From the NCBI GenBank assembly GCA_020637805.1, contig JACKJU010000003.1, positions 1 to 64,000 on the forward strand: a DNA stretch of 64,000 nucleotides, written 5' to 3'. Below the pieces are notes generated by a model. It was not told the origin of the DNA. It ran no database searches and was given only the letters and a program-made list of their open reading frames with translations. Below, one piece after another: positions 34,260-43,747 of this stretch (positions are counted from its first letter, which is position 1; each line of letters starts with the position of its first letter). A program made the position numbers and the translations under genes. The DNA is from Nitratireductor sp. GTDB lineage: Bacteria; Pseudomonadota; Alphaproteobacteria; Rhizobiales; Rhizobiaceae.

Positions 34260-37200
34260 TCAGATCGAGGTTTTCGACAGTGCCTCAAGCAGTTCGCTGG
34301 TGACCTTGCCGTCCGCATTCATGCCGATCTTCTTCTGGAAGGAGACGATGGCGTCGCGCGTTTTTGCGCCCATCAAACCGTCTGCCGGTCCTACATCATA
34401 GCCTGCCTTGGTCAGAAGAGTCTGAACCTGCCGGATCGCATCCTTGCCGGATACGTTCACGCTGCCCGTCGCTGCTGCGTTTTTCCACTCGGGCCGGACC
34501 GTGGCAATGTTTGCATCGCGGTTGAGTTCACCGGGCTTCCACAGTTCGGCCTTGCCGCGTGCAGCTTCAAGCTGTTCCGGGCGCATCGCCTGGGCAACGG
34601 TGTCGCGCTTCTTGGAAGCGTCGCTGTCCCCGGCGCGCGAGGCAATCGCGAACCACTTGTAGGCTTCTTCCAGGTTCTCTTCGACACCCATTCCCTTGGT
34701 GTAGAGAATGCCGAGGTTGACCTGGCTGTCCTTGACGCCGAGATTGGCCGCCTTCTGGAACCACATGATCGCTTCTGCCATGTCGGGTTCGCCGCCAAGC
34801 ACGCCCATTGCGTGAAGAACTGCGAGATTGTGCATGGCAAGCGCGTTGCCCTGGGCAGCCGCTTTTTCATACCAGTCCGCGGCTACCTGCGGGTCCTGTT
34901 TCACGCCGTGGCCTTTCTCGTAGAAGTTGCCAAGGCGGTACTGGGCCGGAGCGTCACCTGCTTCCGCAGCAAGTTCATACCATTTTGCAGCCTCGCCCAG
35001 ATTGCGGTCCACCTGGTCGCCATCAGTGTAGCGGCGGCCGACTTCGAACAGCGCGTTCACGTCGCCAGCAGCTGCAGCAGTGCGAAGTGCTTCGTTGCCA
35101 ACCTCTTCAGGAGGCATCGGGAAGCTTGCAGTGGCGACAGGTACATCAGGCCTGGAATCGGCCTGCTGGGCAGTCTCTTCAAGCGCTCCGGTATCGCCGC
35201 CTGCAGTGTCTCCGGCGGTTTCCATTGCCGTTTCGGTTTCGTTGGCGGAAACGGTTGCATCCGGCGCTGCTGCAGATTGCGAGCCGATCGGGATCTCGCG
35301 GGAGACCTGATTGGCTGCTGTCTGCTCGTCAGGCGTCGTGGCCTGGGCAGTCTCGGTGCCTGAATCAGGCGCAATCGCCTGTTCTGCTGTACCTGCAGCA
35401 GGCGCAGCCGCCTGGTTTGCACTTACCTGCGTATTGCTGCCCATGAAGCCTGAAACGACCTTGGGTACGAAGCTGTAGGCACCGAAGGCGATGACGGCTG
35501 CGGCGCCTGCATAGAGCAGGTAGCGGGTGTTGAACTTGCTGCCGGATACGGCAACGCGTGATTTCTTGCCGGACCTGTCGGTTTCCGGGATACCCTTGAG
35601 ATGCTCTGCCTCGGCTGTTGCCGCCTGGGCGGCACGGCGAGCGGCTGCCATGAGCTCGGAAATATTCTCGTGTTCGCCGGAATTGCCGTCGTCACCCTTC
35701 TTGCGATGGGCAGCCTTGCGTACCAGTGCCTCAAGGTCGGGCATTCCCGAGCCAGGCTCGAGTGGCACGTCTTCGACGTCATTTGCACCATGCGGCTGCG
35801 CCGTGTCGAGCGGCGGAACGTTGCCCGTACCGGAATTCTCGTCGCCGAAACCGTCATTCATCGACATGTCGATGGAAGGAGCCTCGACTTGGGCGTAGGC
35901 TGAAGGGGCGCCCGCAGTCGCGGTTTCGTAGGGCGAATCGTCGAATACCGCAGCCGGAGCGGGAACAGGTCCGCCCGCATCCACGGTTTCGTACTGTGCC
36001 TCGTATTGCGGTTCATATTGCGGTGCCGCCTGCGGAGCGCTCTGCGCCACAGCGGGCTGCGTTGCCGCAGCTGGCCTCGCTTCGAGCTTTGCCTCAAATG
36101 AATCGAGCCTGGAAGCGATTGCGGATACGGAATCCATCAGGTCGCCAATGCGTTCGTCGGCAGCAGGTGCCGCAACGGCATTGCCTGCGCCAGCGGAAGC
36201 GGCAATGGCCTTCAGGTTCTGGATCTCGTCCATCATGGCGGACAGGATAGCTGCATTGTGGCCGCTTTCGGCGCTTCCACCGCGCGCCGCCGCCTGGTTT
36301 GCCATGTCGATGACAATATCGCGGCTGGCGACTATCTGGCCCTCCAGATTGTCGAGCCGTTCGGAAATAGGACCGAAATCGGCGCTCGCACCGCTCGTCG
36401 ATTGCAGGTGGCCTGTGATCTCGCGAAGCTGTTCCTCGAGCGAAGCGAACCGGCTGTCATCGATTGCCGGCATTTCAACCGGCCGGGTTTCAAGCGTTTC
36501 GACGCGCTGTACGAGATCTTTCAGGGTAGCCAGGATTTCCGGGCCGGTGTTGTCGATATCGCTCCCGCCACTGTGGGCAATCTCCTCGATCCTGCCACGG
36601 ATCAGGCCCAGTTTCTCCTCGATCGAGGAGAAGTCCACCGGGATCGCGCCCGCGGGTGTTTCCTGCGCCACTTCCAGGCTCTGGGCGAGAACGCCCATGT
36701 CGTTTTGAATGCGGTCGAGGCGGGTAACGATGCCGTCCACGCCGCCGGAAAGCTGGGCGCCTGCCGCTTCCATCGCCGACATGTTGTCCAGCTTGCGGTC
36801 AATAAGCTGAAGCTGGTTGACGAGCTGGCTTGAGGAAGCTCCGGAATTGCCGGAGGCGATAACGTCGTCGACGGATTTCGCGAGGCTGTTCAGCCTTGCC
36901 TCGAGACGCTCGAAGTAGTCGCGATCCTCGCTTGCACCGGACGAAACCGACATCGAGACCATTGCTCGGGTGACTTCCTCGACCTTGCGGTTGAGCGAGT
37001 CGAACTGTTGCGAATAGTCCGGGAAATCGGGAAGTTCGATCTGCGGGGTCTGGCGGTTTGTCAGCCATGAATCGAGGCGGTCGACAATCTCCGAATATCC
37101 GGTCTCGATCGAGCGGGACACACCGGAAAGGTCGAAATGCGGATCAGGCTTGGCCAGAAGCTTGTTCATGCTGCTGTGCAGATTGCCCAGTTCCGTCTGC

Positions 37201-38075
37201 ATCTGTTCGACATAGTCCGGCTGGACGTTCGACGCCTTCTGCATCGCGTTGATCGCCTCGGCGATGCGGCGAATTTCCTTCTGCGCCTGGGCAAACCCGT
37301 TGCGCACTTCCCCAACCACGACTTCACCCTGGTTCTGGGTGTCGGGCTTGTTCAGCACCTTGGGAAGCGACTGAATCTTGCGCGCAAGCTGGTTCAGGCC
37401 TTCATACAGCTTGTCCATTTCCTCATGCGATACAGCCGGCTGCTGCTGGCCTGGGCCGGCATGGTTGCGGGCCTGCGGCTGCGCATGGGGCGTTTCAAAC
37501 TGCGGCGCATAGGATTGCTGCTGAACAGCAGGCTGCGGTGCCCTGACCTGCGGCTGGGGCTGCTGATATGCCTGCATCTGCGGTGCGGGCATGGGTGGCG
37601 TCCGCATCTGCTGGTGTGGCATCTGCTGAGAAGGGTCATGCCCGGCGAAGCCCTGCAGATAGTCCGTGCCACGGGAGGCGGGCTGCTGGGGATGCTGCGG
37701 GTAACCGTTCTGCGGATAGGCGTTCTGGGCATAGCCGCCGGCGGGCGCAGCTTGTGCATGAGCGATGGGGGCCTGAGCTGCGGGAGCATGAGCTACAGGG
37801 GCATTAACGGCAGGTGCAGCATGCGCATATGGTGCCGGCGCACCTTGATGCGAGGGCGAGGGCTGCTGCTGGAAGGCAGGCTGCTGCGGAGGATAATGCG
37901 GCTGCTGGGGCGCATAGTGGGGCGGTTGCTGGACCATTCCCTCAAAAGCTCGCCGGGGTGCAGCCTGTGGCTGCGCGCCCTGTTCGCCCATCAGGTAATC
38001 AAGCTGAGACCGTATCCTGCTCATTCGAAGTGCCGCCGTTTCTTGCTGGTCCGACCCGCCAGCACCGGCTGGCAC
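34260..38075 (-). CDS. Large Sel1-repeat, peptidoglycan-binding membrane protein, PodJ-like polar organiser
   Basis: A 1271-residue protein. Residues 25-210 are Gln/Pro/Ala-rich low complexity. Residues about 210-700 hold several coiled-coil helices, followed by an acidic Pro/Glu linker. A single transmembrane helix (LLYAGAAAVIAFGAYSFV) lies near residue 850, then an extracytoplasmic Thr/Glu/Ala-rich linker. Four Sel1/TPR-like repeats occupy about 1010-1160 (WYELAAEAGDAPAQYRLGNFYEKG) and a C-terminal PG-binding-1 domain about 1205-1268. This order is that of PodJ, the polarity factor of alphaproteobacteria. Caulobacter PodJ begins with a distinct conserved segment not found here, so I do not assign the symbol. 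GTG 38075 and ATG 38024 are possible starts. Confidence 0.82.
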   Translation of the reverse strand: MPAGAGGSDQQETAALRMSRIRSQLDYLMGEQGAQPQAAPRRAFEGMVQQPPHYAPQQPHYPPQQPAFQQQPSPSHQGAPAPYAHAAPAVNAPVAHAPAAQAPIAHAQAAPAGGYAQNAYPQNGYPQHPQQPASRGTDYLQGFAGHDPSQQMPHQQMRTPPMPAPQMQAYQQPQPQVRAPQPAVQQQSYAPQFETPHAQPQARNHAGPGQQQPAVSHEEMDKLYEGLNQLARKIQSLPKVLNKPDTQNQGEVVVGEVRNGFAQAQKEIRRIAEAINAMQKASNVQPDYVEQMQTELGNLHSSMNKLLAKPDPHFDLSGVSRSIETGYSEIVDRLDSWLTNRQTPQIELPDFPDYSQQFDSLNRKVEEVTRAMVSMSVSSGASEDRDYFERLEARLNSLAKSVDDVIASGNSGASSSQLVNQLQLIDRKLDNMSAMEAAGAQLSGGVDGIVTRLDRIQNDMGVLAQSLEVAQETPAGAIPVDFSSIEEKLGLIRGRIEEIAHSGGSDIDNTGPEILATLKDLVQRVETLETRPVEMPAIDDSRFASLEEQLREITGHLQSTSGASADFGPISERLDNLEGQIVASRDIVIDMANQAAARGGSAESGHNAAILSAMMDEIQNLKAIAASAGAGNAVAAPAADERIGDLMDSVSAIASRLDSFEAKLEARPAAATQPAVAQSAPQAAPQYEPQYEAQYETVDAGGPVPAPAAVFDDSPYETATAGAPSAYAQVEAPSIDMSMNDGFGDENSGTGNVPPLDTAQPHGANDVEDVPLEPGSGMPDLEALVRKAAHRKKGDDGNSGEHENISELMAAARRAAQAATAEAEHLKGIPETDRSGKKSRVAVSGSKFNTRYLLYAGAAAVIAFGAYSFVPKVVSGFMGSNTQVSANQAAAPAAGTAEQAIAPDSGTETAQATTPDEQTAANQVSREIPIGSQSAAAPDATVSANETETAMETAGDTAGGDTGALEETAQQADSRPDVPVATASFPMPPEEVGNEALRTAAAAGDVNALFEVGRRYTDGDQVDRNLGEAAKWYELAAEAGDAPAQYRLGNFYEKGHGVKQDPQVAADWYEKAAAQGNALAMHNLAVLHAMGVLGGEPDMAEAIMWFQKAANLGVKDSQVNLGILYTKGMGVEENLEEAYKWFAIASRAGDSDASKKRDTVAQAMRPEQLEAARGKAELWKPGELNRDANIATVRPEWKNAAATGSVNVSGKDAIRQVQTLLTKAGYDVGPADGLMGAKTRDAIVSFQKKIGMNADGKVTSELLEALSKTSI

Positions 38076-38572
38076 ATATCGGACGCGAATCGGTTCGCAG
38101 GTGATTCTGCGAATCTTCAGGTCAACAATTCACAAAACAGGGTAAACAAGGCGTTAACTTTGGTTAAACCGATGATGTTGGCTGGCAGGGGCTGCCATGC
38201 CGGCACACCCGATATGGCCACTTTGCCGGAGCCTTCCACGGCTTTTGAAATGTGCCCGCACGCAGCCCCTGAGGCGTTGCGGTTTCACACGGTTTCTCAA
38301 GGTGTTTTAGAGGTCCAGGTAACGAAGCGTAATACAACTTACCAATAGGTTATATTTCTGACGTTGCGTCACGGGATTTATAGACTAGATTAGAGGGGAT
38401 GTGAAAAAACCGCTGAGGCAACCGCTCTTCCAGTGTGCACGGCATAATCGTGCGCAGCCACATTATCCTGTGCCACTGACAAGCTTTGGGTTGCCTGATA
38501 TTCCGGAAATGCATATTTCTCGGAGCGCGGGTAGGAACAAAAGAATAAAATAATATGCAAGAGGTAACCCGA
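38076..38572. other. Divergent intergenic region between the PodJ-like and MerR genes
   Basis: A 497-bp region without a supported gene. It contains two TTAA motifs 6 bases apart (38154-38157 and 38164-38167, GTTAACTTTGGTTAAAC), reminiscent of a CtrA box but one base short of the usual 7-base spacing. It also has a TGACG-TTG-CGTCA palindrome at 38359-38371. It is otherwise AT-rich compared with the window, as expected for two promoters. Confidence 0.4.
38359..38371. promoter_or_regulatory. Palindrome TGACG-N3-CGTCA upstream of the MerR gene
   Basis: A perfect 5-bp arm palindrome about 200 bp upstream of the MerR start, sharing the ACG..CGT core with the site at 16749-16764 but with a shorter spacer. 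It is a candidate autoregulatory site. Confidence 0.3.
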
Positions 38573-39010
38573 ATGAGGAATGAAACAACCAATTCCAGGA
38601 ACGCGCTGGGGCTGCGCGGTCTTGTGCGTGAGCCGGATGACGGCGAGGCAGAAGTCTATCGGATTGGAGACCTTGCCCGCGAGTTTGACGTGACCTTGCG
38701 CGCCCTGCGCTTCTATGAGGATCGCAACCTTCTTTCTCCCGCGCGCTCGGGCTCGACGCGGCTCTATTCTGCCGAGGATCGTGAGCGCCTGAAACTCATT
38801 CTCCTCGCAAAGCGCATCGGCTTCTCGCTCGTCGAAATCCAGGAGATCCTGGAAGTCCACGAAGGCGAAGTGCTTTCCAGGGACAATGCGCGCAAGCTGC
38901 TTGCCAGGTTCGAGGGACAGGTGGGCGTTTTGGAGAAACAGCGCAAGGAACTGGACGAGGCTCTGGTAGAGCTGGATGCCGCCATCGAGCATCTCAAGGA
39001 AATCGCCTGA
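38573..39010 (+). CDS. MerR-family transcriptional regulator (LiuR-like)
   Basis: A 145-residue MerR protein. A winged helix-turn-helix lies at residues 25-95 (VYRIGDLAREFDVTLRALRFYEDRNLL, then STRLYSAEDRERLKLILLAKRIGFS). A C-terminal dimerisation coiled coil follows (LLARFEGQVGVLEKQRKEL). There is no metal-binding cysteine set, so it is not a metal sensor. Cys-less MerR proteins of this size include LiuR, which controls branched-chain amino acid and acyl-CoA degradation. The start at 38573 has AGAGG at a suitable distance; 38555 is an alternative. A possible target is the beta-oxidation operon at 9.1-16.6 kb. Confidence 0.85.
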   Translation: MRNETTNSRNALGLRGLVREPDDGEAEVYRIGDLAREFDVTLRALRFYEDRNLLSPARSGSTRLYSAEDRERLKLILLAKRIGFSLVEIQEILEVHEGEVLSRDNARKLLARFEGQVGVLEKQRKELDEALVELDAAIEHLKEIA

Positions 39011-39221
39011 CCTCTGAACTGCCGGACACTTGATCTGGAGTTCGAACCTGAAGGTTCCCGCGAATTTTTACTTGTTCTCCCGGTGCGGCAGGCAATGCAT
39101 ATGCTTGCCGCACCGTGACTTGCCATGCAGATATTTCTCCAAAAGAAATGTCAGCACTTGTTGATTGCCTTGCGATTGGGCATGGTGTGGCAGGGAAACA
39201 ATCCGGGGGGAGCCGGTGAGC

Positions 39222-39896
39222 ATGGCGGAAAAGCTTTCCATACTGATTGCAGATGATCATCCGCTGTTTCGTGACGCGCTTGCCAGCGCGATCAGCGGAC
39301 TTGATATCGAAAGCGAGGTCAGTCTGGCCGGCAATTTCAACGATGCCATTTCGGCTCTTGCGGAAGGCAACGGGCCGGATATCGTGCTCCTTGATCTGAA
39401 CATGCCCGGCAGCCGCGGTCTTTCAGGTCTCAACCAGTTGCGGGGCCAATACCCTGCCTGTCCCGTCGTCGTGGTTTCCGCAGTCGAAGACCCGAACACC
39501 ATTCGCAGGTCCCTTGCGATGGGTGCGTCTGGCTACGTGCCAAAATCCTCCTCGATCGAGGAAATGCGCAATGCGATACGCAGCGTGCTTGATGGCGACA
39601 TCTACGTTCCGCAGGGCATCGACCTCGATGTCGAGCAGGATGCGGAAGAGGCCGAACTGATCGACCGGATGCAAAGCCTGACCCCGCAGCAAAGCCGCGT
39701 TCTGGGGATGCTGGGAGAGGGGCTGCTAAACAAGCAGATCGCCTATGAACTCGGCGTCTCCGAAGCAACGGTCAAGGCCCATGTCTCGGCGATCCTGCTG
39801 AAGCTCGGCGTGGACAGCCGGACACAGGCTGTAATCCTGCTTTCGAAATTCTCGACCGCTGGCGAAGGCGGGACGGACGAAGGCGGCGCTGCCTGA
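39222..39896 (+). CDS. LuxR-family response regulator (CrbR-like)
   Basis: A 224-residue NarL/FixJ-type response regulator. The receiver domain (residues 5-120) has the acidic pair DDHPLFRDAL, the phosphoacceptor Asp in DIVLLDLNMPG near residue 57, VVVVSA and the Lys in GYVPKSSS near 110. A LuxR helix-turn-helix lies at residues 150-210 (LTPQQSRVLGMLGEGLLNKQIA; EATVKAHVSAIL). GTG 39216 is an alternative start. It converges with the SSS/histidine-kinase hybrid 49 bases away. This pairing is the CrbS/CrbR arrangement known to control acetate utilisation in gammaproteobacteria. Confidence 0.9.
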   Translation: MAEKLSILIADDHPLFRDALASAISGLDIESEVSLAGNFNDAISALAEGNGPDIVLLDLNMPGSRGLSGLNQLRGQYPACPVVVVSAVEDPNTIRRSLAMGASGYVPKSSSIEEMRNAIRSVLDGDIYVPQGIDLDVEQDAEEAELIDRMQSLTPQQSRVLGMLGEGLLNKQIAYELGVSEATVKAHVSAILLKLGVDSRTQAVILLSKFSTAGEGGTDEGGAA

Positions 39897-39945
39897 AACC
39901 GCAGCGCCCCGTTACAACAGCTTGCCCTTGAAAATCCGGCTCGCT

Positions 39946-42900
39946 CTATTCGGCAGCCTGGCCCGTGCGACGCAGCGCTGCCTTGCGCTGTGAAAGTACC
40001 GCGCGCAATGCTGCCGGTTTCACAGGCTTGTTGATGATGGCGATGCCGCGCTTCTCCGCCTGCTCCTTCAGTTCGATTGACCGGTCCGCCGTTACCAGCA
40101 CAGCCGGTACGTCGCCATAGCCCTCCCCGGAAAGCCATTCCTGCGCCTCCAGCCCGGTTCCACCGTCCAGATGGTAGTCGAGCAGGAAGATCGAGGGATC
40201 GGCACTGGTCTCGCGCAGGATGGTCACGGCCTTCCTTTCGTCGGTTGCCGTGATCACCTCGCAACCCCAGTGTTCCAGCAATCCGGTCATGCCGTCCAGA
40301 ATGTTCGCATCGTTGTCGATGCACACCGCTATCAGACCGGAAAGCGATCCGGCGCGCGGCGGGCTGGAGGCGTTGTCCTTGGCAGCTGCCTTCTTGCGCG
40401 GTTCGGCACGCGGCAGCCGCACCCTGAATCGGGTACCCTTGCCGGGGGTGGACTGCAGTTCCACGGGATGGTGAAGCAGGCGCGAGATGCGGTCGACAAT
40501 TGACAGGCCAAGCCCCAGACCGGGCGCAACGCGCATGCCCGATTCGAGACGTGAAAACTCCTCGAAGATGATCTTCCTGTCCTTGTCGCCAATCCCGATT
40601 CCCGTATCGAAAACCTCCAGCCAAACGTGCTTGCCGCGCCGGACACAGCCAATCAGGATGCGACCGCTTGGCGTGTACTTGATGGCGTTGGAAACGAGGT
40701 TTTGCAGCAGGCGCCTCAGATAGGCCATGTCCGATGTCACCCAAAGCGAACAGGGCATGACGGTTAGCTTGAGGTTTTTCTCTTCCGCCACGGGCGTGAA
40801 TTCGATGCGTATCTGGTCGAGCAGTGTCTGTATCTCGAAGCGCCCGACCGAGGTCTTGTGAGTGGCGCTTTCCAGGCGCGAGATCGCCAGCACCGCTCCG
40901 AGGATCTCCTCAACGGATTCAAGGGACCTGCCTACATTGGTGGCCAGCCGTTTCAGGTTCGGATCGTCTGCGGTTTCCAGCATCGTCGACGTGTAGAGGC
41001 GCGCCGCGTTGAGTGGCTGCAGAAGATCGTGGCCCGCCGCGGCGAGAAACTTGGTCTTGCTCTCGTTTGCCTGTGCAGCCTCGTTGGTTGCCTTCTCAAG
41101 CTGATGATTTGCCCTGACCAGGTCGCTGGTGCGTTCCTCCACCCGGCGCTCCAGGGTTTCATTGGCTTCCCGCAGCGCCTCCGAAACCATCATCCGTTCG
41201 GTGATGTCGTTCCAGGCGATGACGATGCCTCCGCCCGGCATCGGGCTGCCCCGGATTTCGAGGATTCGTTCGACACCCGGCAATGCCAGCCCCCAGGCAG
41301 CGCCCGTCCGGCGCAGCCGGTCGTCAAGGTCGTTGAATGTCGGGTCTTTCGCGCCGCTGCGGTGCCGCTTGGCTATTTCAGCGGCAATCTCCGAAAGCGC
41401 GATGCCGGCCTGGCCGACGGAAGCGGGAAGATCGAGCAGGCTTCTGAATTGCCGGTTCCAGAATGCCAGCTTGTAACTTGAATCGAAAACCGTGATCCCC
41501 TGGTCAAGCTGGTCGAATGCCGTCTGGAGCACCGAGTGATTGTAGCGGATTGCTTCCGTCGCCTCGTCCAGAAGATCGATGTTGGCCGAAGAGGATTCGT
41601 CGTAGCGCTGCAGCAGCAGGGAGTGGACGAGCCGCGAAGAGGATGCTCCGATGGCGCTTGCCAGAATTTCCTCCGAATAGCGCAGCAGGTCGCCGCTTGC
41701 CGGGTCCGTTGCTCCTCCCTTGTAGCCTGCCTCTTCCCAGTAGCGGTCGAACGCGCGGCGTGCCCGCGACTGGCCGAGATACCGTGCAAGCGTGATCTCG
41801 ATTTGCTTGACGGTTACGAGCCCGCCGCGCTCGCTCTGGTCCAGCCGTTTGCCGGGGCGGAAGGAAACGAACAATGTCGCCTGGTGATCCTCCAGCGGCA
41901 TCGACTTGCGCGAAAGCGAGCCGAGGAAGAGCCCGGCGGCGTTGAAGGCGAGACTCCACAATACCCCGTTGGCAAGCGGCGAAAGATCGGTGCCGAAGAG
42001 TTCGCGGGCCGACCAGATCGGAACGCCGAGAATGTTTCCGTTGGGCGCCATGGTTGGCAGAAGGAGCGTGTAGGCCCAGATCGTGAAACCCAGAACCATG
42101 CCCCAGATGGCGCCGCGAGCATTTGCGCTGCGCCAGAAAAGACCCGCAATGAGGGAGGGCGCCAGTTGCGCCAGCGCCGCAAAGGAGACCAGTCCGATGG
42201 AAGCAAGCGCCTGGGTGTTGTCGGCAATCCGGTAATAGGCATAGGCAAGCAGCAGGATGACCGAAATCGCCGTGCGGCGAAGGTTCAGGATGTGCTGCTC
42301 CATGTTGGTGCTGTCGCCGCTGATGTCGTAGCCTTCGCCCTTGAGGTACAGCGGCAGGACGAGGTGGTTGGAGATCATGATCGCAAGCGCAACGCATGCA
42401 ACGATCACCATGGCGGTCCCCGCTGAAAGCCCGCCTACAAAGGCCATCAGCGTGACGAAACTGTTATGCGCGTGCTGCGGCAATGCCAGCACGTAGCTGT
42501 CGGCATTGATGTAGGGATCGAAGGTCAGCATTCCCGCCGCGGCGATGGGAATGACGAAGATGTTGATCAGCACCAGATAGAGAGGAAACAGCCAGCGCGC
42601 GCGTGTCAGTTCCTTCTCTGAGTGGTTTTCGACCACCGCGACGTGGAACTGGCGCGGCAGCAGAAGGAATGCGAGCATCGACAGCAGGGTAAGTACCGTG
42701 AAGCTGCCATAGTCGATACCCCGATCGACAATGTCCTGGATGCGGGGATGCTCGATGGCGCGCTCGTAGATGCCGGTAAACCCGTCGAACATGTAGTAGG
42801 TGACGAAGATGCCGACGGTCAGGAAGGCGGCCAGCTTGATCGCCGACTCCAGGGCGATCGCGAGCATGAGCCCGTACTGGTGTTCGGTCGCATCGGCATG

Positions 42901-43446
42901 GCGTGTTCCGAACAGGATGGTGAAGATGGCAAGCCCGATGGCGATGATGATCGCCAGATCGCCGAAGGGTACCTGCGCTGCATTGATGCCGCGCCCGTCG
43001 ATGGCGATGAGCGTCGCCAGCGATTGCGAAACCGCCTTGAGCTGCAGCGCGATATAGGGAACCGTTCCAACGACGGCGATGCAGGTGGCAATGGCGGCAA
43101 CCCGCACGCTCTTGCCGTAGCGTGCGCCCAGAAAGTCTGCGACCGAGGTAATGCGTTGGCGCTTCGACAGGCTGACGATTTTCTTGAGAACTGGAAATCC
43201 GACGGTCATCACCAGGATCGGCCCGACATAGATTGCCAGGAAGCTTATTCCGCTGGATGCGGCAAGGCCGACGGAACCGAAGAAGGTCCAGGTGGTGCAG
43301 TAGATCGCCAGGGAGAGCGGATAGATCGTCGAGCGCAGGAGCAGGCTTCCCGACTGCTTTCGGGTGTCGCCATACCGAGCCACAGCGAACAGCACCAGCA
43401 GGTAAAGCACCGCAACGGTGGCGATCAGGAGCGGCTGCATCACCAT
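39946..43446 (-). CDS. CrbS-like hybrid sensor: SSS transporter domain, STAC, PAS, histidine kinase, receiver
   Basis: An 1166-residue membrane sensor. Residues 1-500 form an SLC5/SSS-type transporter domain with about 13 helices (LAIYCTTWTFFGSVGLAASSG; SVADFLGARYGKSVRV). A STAC-like segment is near 540-610, a PAS domain near 650-760 (LDQGITVFDSSYKLAFWNRQF) and a HisKA near 795-860 with phospho-His in AAAGHDLLQPLNAARLY (about residue 806). HATPase and a receiver with Asp in FLLDYHLDGG (about 1089) follow. CrbS and CbrA-type proteins couple a transporter-like input to kinase output. No acetyl-CoA synthetase gene is nearby. The facing LuxR regulator is the probable partner. Confidence 0.93.
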   Translation of the reverse strand: MVMQPLLIATVAVLYLLVLFAVARYGDTRKQSGSLLLRSTIYPLSLAIYCTTWTFFGSVGLAASSGISFLAIYVGPILVMTVGFPVLKKIVSLSKRQRITSVADFLGARYGKSVRVAAIATCIAVVGTVPYIALQLKAVSQSLATLIAIDGRGINAAQVPFGDLAIIIAIGLAIFTILFGTRHADATEHQYGLMLAIALESAIKLAAFLTVGIFVTYYMFDGFTGIYERAIEHPRIQDIVDRGIDYGSFTVLTLLSMLAFLLLPRQFHVAVVENHSEKELTRARWLFPLYLVLINIFVIPIAAAGMLTFDPYINADSYVLALPQHAHNSFVTLMAFVGGLSAGTAMVIVACVALAIMISNHLVLPLYLKGEGYDISGDSTNMEQHILNLRRTAISVILLLAYAYYRIADNTQALASIGLVSFAALAQLAPSLIAGLFWRSANARGAIWGMVLGFTIWAYTLLLPTMAPNGNILGVPIWSARELFGTDLSPLANGVLWSLAFNAAGLFLGSLSRKSMPLEDHQATLFVSFRPGKRLDQSERGGLVTVKQIEITLARYLGQSRARRAFDRYWEEAGYKGGATDPASGDLLRYSEEILASAIGASSSRLVHSLLLQRYDESSSANIDLLDEATEAIRYNHSVLQTAFDQLDQGITVFDSSYKLAFWNRQFRSLLDLPASVGQAGIALSEIAAEIAKRHRSGAKDPTFNDLDDRLRRTGAAWGLALPGVERILEIRGSPMPGGGIVIAWNDITERMMVSEALREANETLERRVEERTSDLVRANHQLEKATNEAAQANESKTKFLAAAGHDLLQPLNAARLYTSTMLETADDPNLKRLATNVGRSLESVEEILGAVLAISRLESATHKTSVGRFEIQTLLDQIRIEFTPVAEEKNLKLTVMPCSLWVTSDMAYLRRLLQNLVSNAIKYTPSGRILIGCVRRGKHVWLEVFDTGIGIGDKDRKIIFEEFSRLESGMRVAPGLGLGLSIVDRISRLLHHPVELQSTPGKGTRFRVRLPRAEPRKKAAAKDNASSPPRAGSLSGLIAVCIDNDANILDGMTGLLEHWGCEVITATDERKAVTILRETSADPSIFLLDYHLDGGTGLEAQEWLSGEGYGDVPAVLVTADRSIELKEQAEKRGIAIINKPVKPAALRAVLSQRKAALRRTGQAAE

Positions 43447-43747
43447 CTGTCAGCGCATCCCTGCATGTCGCCTGCCGAATATCCAACGGCCGCAGCCCGC
43501 ATTCCTGTTTCCTCCGTTCCTCTCCTGAACGCTGATACTATTGCCTGCAACACCTTGCAGCAAGCCGGGACGGGAGGGGGTGATAAGGGCCGGTTCAGCT
43601 TGTTGATGGCCGAAGAATTCGCTTAACCCAACGTAATCGGTGGTTTATTGTCGATACGTGGAGCTAGAACATGCCCCGATAACCAAAATTGGAATGAAGA
43701 AAGCCCGGACAGACGGCCGATCATTCCTCAAGAAGAGAGACAGGAAT
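43447..43747. other. Intergenic region between the sensor hybrid and mscL
   Basis: A 301-bp divergent region. It carries no supported gene and no clear repeat, and must hold promoters for both flanking genes. Nothing more specific was recognised. Confidence 0.4.

Noticed and set aside
37137..38348. Plus-strand frame of about 400 codons opposite the PodJ-like gene
   Set aside because: The Leu/Arg-rich content mirrors the Gln/Pro/Ala low-complexity coding of the opposite strand; no domain or ribosome-binding site.
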